This document shows positions 53,220-60,601 of a stretch of DNA of 64,000 bases, in pieces. This DNA is from CAVONV01 sp963697355 (lineage in GTDB: Bacteria > Acidobacteriota > Vicinamibacteria > Marinacidobacterales > DATDRI01), in the NCBI GenBank assembly GCA_963697355.1, contig CAVONV010000023.1, positions 1-64,000 of the forward strand, in the 5' to 3' direction. The notes beneath the pieces are model-generated. The model did no database searches and was not told the DNA's origin. It saw only the letters and a program-made list of their open reading frames with translations. The position numbers were made by a program, and so were the translations under genes. How positions within the stretch are numbered: the stretch's first letter is position 1; each line of letters begins with the position of its first letter.

Positions 53220-53257
53220 AACCCCACCTCTATCTCGTTACGAGAAGAGGTGGGGTT
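53220..53257 (-). terminator. Long hairpin after the first subtilase
   Basis: AACCCCACCTCT (53220-53231) pairs with AGAGGTGGGGTT (53246-53257), and inside it TCTCG pairs with CGAGA around TTA, with one bulged A. It begins 9 nt after the restored stop of the subtilase (53267) and 80 nt before the hybrid kinase start. There is no proper T-run, so it may be a terminator, an mRNA stabiliser or a processing site. Confidence 0.6.
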
Positions 53258-53266
53258 GTTGAAGGG

Positions 53267-54979
53267 TTATTGTTGCGGATCGTCGTTGACGTCCAACCCC
53301 GCTGCATCGAGGGACATCAGAGGAATCGACGTTCTCTACCGTGTCCGACCACATGTAGGAGTCCGACCAGAAGTAGGCATCTGACCAGAGGTAGGCGTCG
53401 GACCACATGTAGGTGTCCGACCAGAAGTAGGCATCTGACCAGAGGTAGGCGTCGGACCACATGTACGCGTCGGACCACATGTACGCGTCGGACCACATAT
53501 AGCTGTCGGACCACATGTAACCGTCAGACCACATATAGGCAGCGCCCCACTCGTCGCCGCCCCAGGTGATACGCGTGTCCTCGATAAGAATGACCTCGCC
53601 CTCATCGGAGCGCGCAAGACGCGGTGATGGCGCCGCTGCAACATAGCCGGTCTCCGCAAGAGCCGCCGAAACATCGAGCACTCCTGTGCCGACTTCGACG
53701 GGGTTACCCGGCATGTCCCGTGCGGAACGCATGAGGCGAGCCTTGACGGTCGCCGGGTTGAGAGCCGGCTCCTGTGACAACATCAAGGCCGCCGCCGCGG
53801 CGACCATAGGTGCCGCCATGGATGTGCCGGACAGCTCCAAGTACTTGTAGGAGTAAACGCGATCCGGGAGCAAGTCTTTGAGCAGGGCTTCATTGGAGAT
53901 GGCGGCTACCACTCTATTGCCCGGTGCGACGAGGTCGGGCTTGATCACATGGTCGTACAAAGTGGGCCCCATAGATGAGTAGGTTGACAGATAGTCGTCG
54001 GAGAAATCCGAGCCTGTGCCGTTGTCGGTGAGCGATCCCACCGTAATCACCTTACGGGAGTTTGCCGGGCTTGTGATCGTGTAATGCCCGTCGCGGCCAT
54101 AGTTCCCGGCGGAGCAGACCACGACTACACCGGCGTCCCAGAGTGCCTCGACTGCCTGCACGAGAGGATCATCGGCCGCTGCTTCCTCCACCGCCTTTCC
54201 AAGCGACATGTTGACGACACGGATGTTGTAAGATTCGTGATTGTCGATCAACCAATCCAATCCAGCGAGCACGTCCGATACGTTGCCGCGGCCGCTGTCG
54301 TCGAGCACGCGGACCGAGACAATCGGAGCCCCGGGCGCCGCGCCCCACGGCCCGTTGCTCCCAATAATTCGGCATCCCGCCGACGATCCCCGCGACATGG
54401 GTCCCGTGGCCGAAAGGATCGTAATGCGTTCCCCATTGTTCGCACCAATCATCGCCCCACATCGGTACAGTAAGTGGCTGCGGGGATGATATCGACGCGC
54501 TGATTGACGACTAGGTCGCTATGGGCGCCAACCCCTGAATCAAGAACTGCGACTGCTATGTTGGAGGAAGCGGACACGAACTCGGCCGATCCCCACTCGG
54601 GAAACACGGCGGTCTGCTTGGCCGAAGCCAACATGCCTTCGACGGACGCGTCCACGGTGACGAAACGAACTCGGGGATTCGCAGCCAGAGCTTCCAGTCG
54701 CTTGGCAGGAATACGCATGGCGCGCATCGGAAGGTGCTTGAGCTCGCGTTTCGCCTTTGCACCCAGGGACTTGGTCCGCTCGCGCTCCGCGACGCTGGGC
54801 ATTTCACGATAGCTCACGATGACATCGACCATCTCGGTTCCGCCGCGGTCAGCTTTCTCTTTAATCTTCGCGCTCATGGGCAGACGCCTCTTGGCCTCCA
54901 CCGTCGAGCCGGCGAACTGACCGAAAAGGAAAGCCCCCAACCCCATCGTGACTAAAACAACTGCAAGCGACCGTTTCAT
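53267..54979 (-). pseudogene. S8 subtilase with C-terminal Y-x-W-S-D repeats, three frameshifts
   Basis: ATG 54979 opens a signal peptide (SLAVVLVTMGLGAFLFGQFAG). Next comes an I9-like propeptide (VDVIVSYREMPSVAER, VRFVTVDASVEGM), then the subtilase with Asp in VAVLDSGVGAHSDL, His in PFGHGTHVAGIVGG, oxyanion region VVVCSAGNYG and Ser in ELSGTSMAAPMVAA. Frame breaks lie near 54455 and 54355. A third near 53310 hides the natural end L-D-V-N-D-D-P-Q-Q (stop at 53267). After the catalytic domain come 11 hexapeptides. A -24/-12 promoter lies at 55040-55055. It is probably a secreted protease; broken as sequenced, though all motifs survive. Confidence 0.8.
53340..53537 (-). repeat. Eleven 18-bp coding repeats, Y-M/L/F-W-S-D-x
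   Basis: Exactly 11 units of 18 bp encode hexapeptides of the form Y-[MLF]-W-S-D-[AGST]. W, S and D are invariant and only positions 2 and 6 vary. A higher-order unit of three (Y-L, Y-F, Y-M) occurs twice. It lies at the C-terminus of the first subtilase, about 16 residues before the restored stop. Confidence 0.9.
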
Positions 54980-55039
54980 TTTCGTCTCCGTATCTGCTTG
55001 ACGCTTTGTCATAGAGCTTGTCCACATGCCCCTTTGTTC

Positions 55040-55055
55040 TGCAAGGGCTGTACCA
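55040..55055 (-). promoter_or_regulatory. Sigma-54 promoter of the first subtilase
   Basis: Read on the minus strand: TGGTAC-N5-TTGCA, with GG and GC separated by exactly 10 bp (consensus TGGCAC-N5-TTGCW, one mismatch). The -12 box lies about 60 nt before ATG 54979. The surrounding bases TTGGTA and CCYTTGCAG match the promoter at 55653-55668 closely. Confidence 0.7.
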
Positions 55056-55153
55056 ACGACGCACACATCTTTGAGAGAGCCTGTAAGCCGTTTATATTCA
55101 GTTGAATAAGGGGCACTCCGGTGACGTTCGCAGCTCCGCTCGAATCTCCATGA

Positions 55154-55200
55154 TGACGCCTTCGTTGAAATAGTGGCGGATGGATCGAAAATGTGACGCC
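55154..55200 (-). promoter_or_regulatory. Candidate activator (enhancer) site of the first subtilase
   Basis: On the minus strand GGCGTCACATTTTCGATC begins at 55200, and a second GGCGTCA begins at 55160, 40 bp on. The same GGCGTCA-n-TTTT motif occurs upstream of the activator gene and of the second subtilase. The main box lies about 135 bp upstream of the -24/-12 element. Confidence 0.55.
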
Positions 55201-55363
55201 GGTAAATAGAGAACTCAAGAACTCGAGAATTCAAGAGTGAAAAGCGACGAAGAAAAGAAACGCCGAGGCGCTCTTGCGTTGAGATTCCTTTTGTTCCGCG
55301 TTGCTCACCGAGCCCGACTGACTTCGACTGGAGTGAGTCCGAAGAAGACGAACGGGAGGTCGG

Positions 55364-55456
55364 GGCGGGCAGGGGCAGGGGCAAGGGCAAGGGCAAGGGC
55401 AAGGGCAAGGGCAAGGGCAAGGGCAAGGGCAAGGGCAAGGGCAAGGGCAAGGGCAG
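55364..55456. repeat. GGGCAA hexanucleotide tandem array (VNTR)
   Basis: Twelve perfect GGGCAA units plus a final GGGCAG (55379-55456), preceded by GGGGCAGG-type degenerate units. It lies in non-coding DNA between the divergent subtilase and activator genes. It also translates as (Leu-Pro)n on the minus strand, but that frame is upstream of the real subtilase start. Confidence 0.9.
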
Positions 55457-55562
55457 AACGTCCTCACCTTACATGGTGGAACCGGCTTGTTGCTTCTCGC
55501 TTCCGCCGAAGGAGCCACTAGGGGGAAAAAGCTGCAGTTTTTCTGACTTCCTACACCCGGTT

Positions 55563-55600
55563 GGCGTCAGTTTTCGACATCGTCGAGAAAAAATGACGCC
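55563..55600 (+). promoter_or_regulatory. Inverted pair of activator motifs upstream of the sigma-54 activator
   Basis: GGCGTCAGTTTTCGAC at 55563 faces its mirror image ending in AAAAAATGACGCC at 55600. The half-sites share GGCGTCA-n-TTTT, and the centre CGAC-ATC-GTCG is also symmetric. It lies about 55-90 bp upstream of the -24/-12 promoter at 55653, suitable for autoregulation. Confidence 0.6.
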
Positions 55601-55652
55601 TAAACCGTGTCCCTTGAAGACCCTTTCGGATCAGAACTTCGCCAGAGTCCTT

Positions 55653-55668
55653 TGGTATGCCCTTTGCA
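55653..55668 (+). promoter_or_regulatory. Sigma-54 promoter of the activator gene
   Basis: TGGTAT-N5-TTGCA with GG-N10-GC spacing. It lies about 135 nt before ATG 55803. It is almost the same as the minus-strand promoter at 55040-55055. Confidence 0.65.
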
Positions 55669-55802
55669 GTCCACCCTCCAAAGCTTGGCCAAACAAGTGG
55701 ACTTTGTAGGGAGATGCCCTCAAGCAAGAATCGGCGTGACCGTCTCACTACCTTGGGGCCGGGCACGGATTACACGTAGCTAGTAGCGAAGATAGAAACG
55801 AA

Positions 55803-58469
55803 ATGACGGAGACAAAAAACGGTCGGCAACGCCCCCTAGCTCTAGTCGTCGATGACGACGAAACGATTCGGGTCATGTTGCCGGAAGCGCTCGGCGCAGC
55901 CGGATTCGAGGTCGGCGTCGCCAACGACGGACTCGAGTGTCTTTCCGCTTTCAAAGAGCTCAGGCCCGACATCATTCTCATGGACGTGCTTATGCCGGGT
56001 ATGGACGGCTTCGCCGCTTGTTCCAGCATTCGAGATTGTCCCGGTGGTGAGTACGTGCCCGTCCTCATGATGACCGGTTTGGAAGATGTCGACTCGATCA
56101 ACCGAGCCTACGAAGCAGGGGCCACCGACTTCGTCACGAAACCCGTCAACTGTGCGCTTCTCGGCCATCGGATGCGCTACATGCTTCGAGCCAAGAAGAC
56201 CCTCGACGATCTGCAAAGCACCGAAAGTCGATTGGCAAGCGCCCAGCGTATCGCCCGGCTTGGAAGCTGGGAGTGGGATGTTGATGGAGATTCACTGCAG
56301 GTCTCGGATGAGATCTATCGCATATTCGGAAAACCCCAAGATAGTTTCGGAAATCGCTTGGAAGGGCTCATCGCTTCCGTCCATCCGGCCGACCTCGATA
56401 CGGTTCGAAGCCGTTTCGATGCCGCACGGAAGAAAAAGGCCCCTTTCAGCTTCGAGCATCGCGTCATTTGGTCGGACGGAACGGAACGGATCGTTCACCA
56501 AGAAGCGAAGCCGAACTTCGACGAATCAAGAAACGGCTTTCAGTATCTGGGTACCGCACAAGACATCACCGATCACAAAAGGGCGGAACAAAAGGCCTAT
56601 CAGCTAGGGCTACTCTCCGATACGGTTACGGTCATTGCCGGGAGCACCGATTTCGAGAACTTGGCAGCTCGAATCGTCGAGAGACTCCATTACACGCTAG
56701 ACGCCGAGCAGGTCGGCATATTCGAGTGCAGCCGACAATCGGGCTTCAACCTCGTGAAAGGATTTCCCGACGCGGCGTCCAACCAGAATGGTAAAGAGAC
56801 TGCATCATTCGAGCTGAACGAGAGACACATCGTTCTGATGGCCAGGGCCAAGGAAACGTCTCGTCTTGCTGTCGGCAACTCGGGCGGAGCTTCCTACGCT
56901 GTACCCATGACCGTTCGAGACGAGTGTATTGGATGTCTTTTCCTTGACGGTCGTCAACAGCGACCCGAGCTGGATACATCTGACCTGGATTTCCTTCAGG
57001 CCCTCGCTTCACAACTCGCCGTTGCCATGGATCGAGCGCGTGTGGCGGAGCTCGAAAAACGCGGACGGGAAAAGGAAAGGAAGCGCCTCGAGTCCGAGCT
57101 CAAGGAGCTTCGTCAAGTCGTAAAAAAGACAGAGCTCATCTACTGCTCGGAGCAGATGGAAGCGCTCCTCGCTATCATCCGCCGCGTCGCGGCGACCGAC
57201 GCCACCATTTTGGTGACCGGCGACAGCGGCACCGGGAAGGATCTCGTGGCGCGTACCATCCACAAGCTCAGCCCGCGCAGCAAGAAACCTCTGGTCGTCG
57301 TCGATTGTGCAGCCATTCCGCCGACTCTCATCGAAAGCGAGCTCTTCGGACATGAAAAAGGTGCCTATACCGGTGCACAACAAAGTCGCGTGGGGCGCCT
57401 CGTAGAAGCGGAAGGCGGGACGGTCATTCTCGATGAGATCGGAGAGTTGCCGCTCGAGACCCAAAGCAAGCTGCTGCGGTTCGTACAAGAAAAACAGGTC
57501 ACTCCGGTCGGGGGTACACGACTCAGAAAAGTCGACGCGCGACTCGTCGCGGTGACCAACCGCGACCTAGCTAAAGAGGTCGCCGATTGGAAGTTTAGAG
57601 AGGACCTCTATTTTCGATTGAACGTCGTGAGGCTGCACGTGCCTCGCCTCCATCAGCGACCCGATGACATCCTGCATTTGGCCGATCATTTTCTGGAGAA
57701 GTTCTCGGTTCAATATCAGAAGAAAACACTGTGCCATCTCAGCAGTGAAGCCGAAAAACGGCTGCAGAGCTATCCGTGGCCGGGGAACGTCCGCGAGCTG
57801 CAAAACCGGATCATGCAAGCCGTCATTCTTTCCGAGGGTGGAGAGATTGGGCCCGAACCGATCGGGCTCACGGACGACGATATGGCGGGAGCGAGTCGTC
57901 CCCAGCCGTTGTCCGATCTCCACGATGGACAAAACGGTACTCAAGCGAGGCCGTGGGGACCTCTCGTGGATAGGGTCTCTCCTGCCGCACCACCCAACGG
58001 TAAACGACCACCTGCGGAAGTGTGGCAGGAACTGCGGGCTGCTCTCCGAAGAGAGATTGACACCACCTTGGCGCGGAAAGCGGCGCCGATTCCTTTGGGG
58101 CGATGGCTCATCGAAGATTTGATTCTCGAGGCGCACCTTGCCGCCAACGAAGTACTGAGTCAGGGCGCGGTTCGGGTCGGAATCCCTGAGGCAACGTTTC
58201 GGCGCCGCGTCAAAAAGGCATTGGAACAAAGGGAAGCCGGCCTCTCACCACGTTCCCCCTCCTGGGCTGCCGTCCAGACACTTCTGGCAGAGGTGGTGCA
58301 GGTGGGAGGCACGGCCGGTGGTGACTTGCTCAAGCGTGCTCGACAGCTTCTGCTGGAAGATGTGTTGTCGCGCATAACCGACGACGTTTCTCTCGGCTCG
58401 GCTCTGATGGGTGTGACGGTGCCCACATTCCGGCGATGGATTCATGGTGAAGAAGAACAAAGAAGTTGA
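55803..58469 (+). CDS. Sigma-54-dependent activator: REC-PAS-GAF-AAA+ with tandem Fis-like HTH tail
   Basis: 888 residues, intact. REC 10-125: acidic D17-D19, phospho-Asp D61 in ILMDVLMPG, T91, K113 in FVTKP. PAS about 140-250 (GSWEWDVDGDSLQVSDEIYR). GAF about 270-410. AAA+ about 450-690: Walker A GDSGTGKD (473-480), sigma-54 contact loop G-A-Y-T-G-A (520-525, usual G-A-F-T-G-A), Walker B TVILDEIGELP, and FREDLYFRLNVV. The C-terminal 150 residues hold two HTH-like ends, V-G-I-P-E-A-T-F-R-R-R and M-G-V-T-V-P-T-F-R-R-W, where one is normal. It sits between two subtilase genes that have -24/-12 promoters. Confidence 0.92.
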   Translation: MTETKNGRQRPLALVVDDDETIRVMLPEALGAAGFEVGVANDGLECLSAFKELRPDIILMDVLMPGMDGFAACSSIRDCPGGEYVPVLMMTGLEDVDSINRAYEAGATDFVTKPVNCALLGHRMRYMLRAKKTLDDLQSTESRLASAQRIARLGSWEWDVDGDSLQVSDEIYRIFGKPQDSFGNRLEGLIASVHPADLDTVRSRFDAARKKKAPFSFEHRVIWSDGTERIVHQEAKPNFDESRNGFQYLGTAQDITDHKRAEQKAYQLGLLSDTVTVIAGSTDFENLAARIVERLHYTLDAEQVGIFECSRQSGFNLVKGFPDAASNQNGKETASFELNERHIVLMARAKETSRLAVGNSGGASYAVPMTVRDECIGCLFLDGRQQRPELDTSDLDFLQALASQLAVAMDRARVAELEKRGREKERKRLESELKELRQVVKKTELIYCSEQMEALLAIIRRVAATDATILVTGDSGTGKDLVARTIHKLSPRSKKPLVVVDCAAIPPTLIESELFGHEKGAYTGAQQSRVGRLVEAEGGTVILDEIGELPLETQSKLLRFVQEKQVTPVGGTRLRKVDARLVAVTNRDLAKEVADWKFREDLYFRLNVVRLHVPRLHQRPDDILHLADHFLEKFSVQYQKKTLCHLSSEAEKRLQSYPWPGNVRELQNRIMQAVILSEGGEIGPEPIGLTDDDMAGASRPQPLSDLHDGQNGTQARPWGPLVDRVSPAAPPNGKRPPAEVWQELRAALRREIDTTLARKAAPIPLGRWLIEDLILEAHLAANEVLSQGAVRVGIPEATFRRRVKKALEQREAGLSPRSPSWAAVQTLLAEVVQVGGTAGGDLLKRARQLLLEDVLSRITDDVSLGSALMGVTVPTFRRWIHGEEEQRS

Positions 58470-58478
58470 GCGCTTCGT

Positions 58479-58514
58479 CACAAAAATGGCGACCTGGGCG
58501 TCACTATTTTGTCG
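58479..58514 (+). promoter_or_regulatory. Candidate activator (enhancer) site of the second subtilase
   Basis: GGCGTCACTATTTTGTCG (58497-58514) carries the shared motif. Just before it GTCACAAAAATGGCGACC (58478-58495) resembles an inverted, weaker copy. GCCGTCAGTTATCG (58539-58552) may be a third. The main box is about 190 bp upstream of the -24/-12 element. Confidence 0.55.
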
Positions 58515-58700
58515 TTTGCCTTCACTTTTCTTGATGAGCCGTCAGTTATCGTTTTGTAGGGTCTCCCATCATCCGTCTGTCGTGACATCCTTTCGACCCC
58601 ATCCTAATGACCGCAATCCGAGGTCGGCGGGGACTTTACAGGCGTGGGTAGGAATCCGAAATGAGGAATGGACCCTTCGAGAATCGCATCGTGGTCTCAA

Positions 58701-58716
58701 TGGCATCCCACTTGCA
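58701..58716 (+). promoter_or_regulatory. Sigma-54 promoter of the second subtilase and sensor kinase
   Basis: TGGCAT-N5-TTGCA, a one-mismatch fit to TGGCAC-N5-TTGCW, with GG-N10-GC exact. It lies 80 nt before ATG 58797. Confidence 0.7.
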
Positions 58717-58796
58717 AACGTGGTTGGTCACCTATGTTTGGATTTGCAAGCGGTCGCACGGTTTCGCCAGGCCGTTGCGCCCAGGGAGAGAGGCTA

Positions 58797-60585
58797 ATGG
58801 GACGAGCACGGGGAACAACGTGGGGTTTGGGAGGCGTTGCTAGTATCGCTATCGCTTTGATGTCCGGCGCCTGCATGAACAACGAGGCCCCCATGGTTTC
58901 GAGTGTCATCCTGCAGGGCGATGACACGGCGGCGGTCGCAGCGGCCGTTGAGAAAGTCGGCGGTGAAGTGACTCACGAGCTGGGAATCATCAACGCGGTG
59001 GTTGCTGATCTGAGCCCAAGTCAGATCGATGAGGTGCGCAGGGTTCCAGCGGTCGCGAAACTCTGTCCGAACCGCACCGTTGAAAGCGCTGCCAAGAAGA
59101 TCAAAACGGACAAGACGCTGGTCATCGTTGAGCCAACGTTAGCCGTCGTTGATTCGACTTCAGTCGCAGCCGCAGATGATGCGGGTACGACCCTGTTCGC
59201 CGAGGAGCTCACGGAGACCACACCCGTCGTTGATACGGGTGCCAGTTACCCGATCCTCGTGGGCGCGCATCGCCTTCACCGGGAAGGCATCACAGGTTAC
59301 GGGGTGACGGTGGCGGTGCTGGATACCGGCATCGGTGATGACTCTTCACTGAGTCGAAACACCAACGCGCGGCTCGCGTCTTGGCGCGATACGACTCCAT
59401 GACAGACAAGAGCCCCTGGTTCGAGGGTACCGATGACAACGGGCATGGTACCCATGTAACCGGCGTCGCTCTCAGTAGCTCGGTCCTGGACAGGACAGGG
59501 TTCTATCGCGGGATCGCACCGGACGCGGATCTGGTGGTGGTCAAGGCCTTTGATCTCCACGGCCAGGGCAACTATGCGGACGTCATCCGTGGGATCGACT
59601 GGGTGGTGACTCACAAGGACGATTACGGCATTCGGGTTCTCAACTTGTCCTTCAGTGCCGAGCCTCGTTCGCGCTATTGGGACGATCCCCTCAACCAGGC
59701 GGTCATGGCGGCGTGGCAAGCCGGCATCGTGGTGGTGGTGTCTGCGGGAAACACCGGGCCGGGTGCGATGACGATTGGCGCACCCGGAAACGTGCCGTAT
59801 GTCATCACCGTGGGCGCGATGACCGACAACTACACTCCCGAGGACCTCTCGGACGACCGTCTGACATCCGTTTTCTGCCGCCGGCCCGACGAAGGAGGCT
59901 TTCGTCAAGCCGGATCTGGTGGCTCCGGGCGGTCACTTGAACGCGTTGATGGAAAGCTGGGTGACGATCGCCGAAGGAGCATCCGGACTTCCGTAACGAC
60001 AACAAGTACTTCACGATGTCCGGTACGTCTCAGGCAACGGGCGTGGTGACGGGTATCGTGGCCCTCATGCTCCAGCAAAGTCCATGGCTCACGCCGGACG
60101 AGGTCAAATACCGACTCATGTCGACCTCGCATCTGGCTATCGACGCGGAGGGCAGCCTGGGCTACAGCCTGTTTCAGCAGGGCGCGGGTCTGGTCGATGC
60201 CTATGCGGCGGTCTACAGCGAGGCAAGCGGCTACGCTAACCAAGGCTTGAACGTCGCCATGGACCTTGCCGGACTCGAGCACTACTGCGGTCCGGCTCGG
60301 CAGGACGAGTACGGCAACTACACCATCGAAGGACTCGATGGATTTCTCTGGAACGACGCATTCCTGTGGAACGACGCGTTCCTCTGGAATGACGCGTTCT
60401 TGTGGAACGATGCCTTCCTGTGGAACGACGCCTTTCTTTGGAACGATGCGTTTCTTTGGAACGATGCGTTTTTGTGGAACGACGCTTTTCTGTGGAATGA
60501 CGGTTTCTTGTGGAACGATGCTTTTCTGTGGAACGACGGTCTTGCGGAGACGATGTCGATCAACGTGTGGGTCGACCCACAATAA
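58797..60585 (+). pseudogene. S8 subtilase with C-terminal F-L-W-N-D repeats, three frameshifts
   Basis: ATG 58797 follows GGGAGAGAGG. A signal with a Cys (GVASIAIALMSGAC) is followed by an I9-like propeptide (SSVILQGDDTAAVAAAVEK, PAVAKLCPNRTVES), then the subtilase with Asp in VAVLDTGIGDDSSL, His in DDNGHGTHVTGVAL, oxyanion Asn in VVVSAGNTGPG and Ser in SGTSQATGVVTG. Frames change near 59395, 59865 and 59970; all catalytic motifs survive and align across breaks. It ends in 11 F-L-W-N-D hexapeptides and N-V-W-V-D-P-Q. The hybrid kinase starts 16 nt after the stop, so the two are probably one transcript from the -24/-12 promoter at 58701. Confidence 0.82.
60343..60540 (+). repeat. Eleven 18-bp coding repeats, F-L-W-N-D-A/G
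   Basis: Exactly 11 units of 18 bp, with Phe-Leu-Trp-Asn-Asp fixed in every unit. The nucleotide sequence varies freely at third positions (TTC/TTT, CTC/CTG/TTG/CTT, AAC/AAT, GAC/GAT). Selection therefore acts on the peptide and the array is not newly expanded. Confidence 0.92.
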
Positions 60586-60601
60586 GTAGTGAGGATGTAG
60601 T

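Noticed and set aside
53336..53541. CRISPR-like periodic repeats at 53340-53537 and 60343-60540
   Set aside because: The 18-bp units are contiguous, have no spacers, and encode hexapeptides in frame with subtilase domains.
54980..55450. Long N-terminal extension of subtilase 1 beginning with (Leu-Pro)n
   Set aside because: It comes from translating the GGGCAA array and promoter region. The signal peptide at 54979 and the -24/-12 promoter at 55040 place the start downstream.
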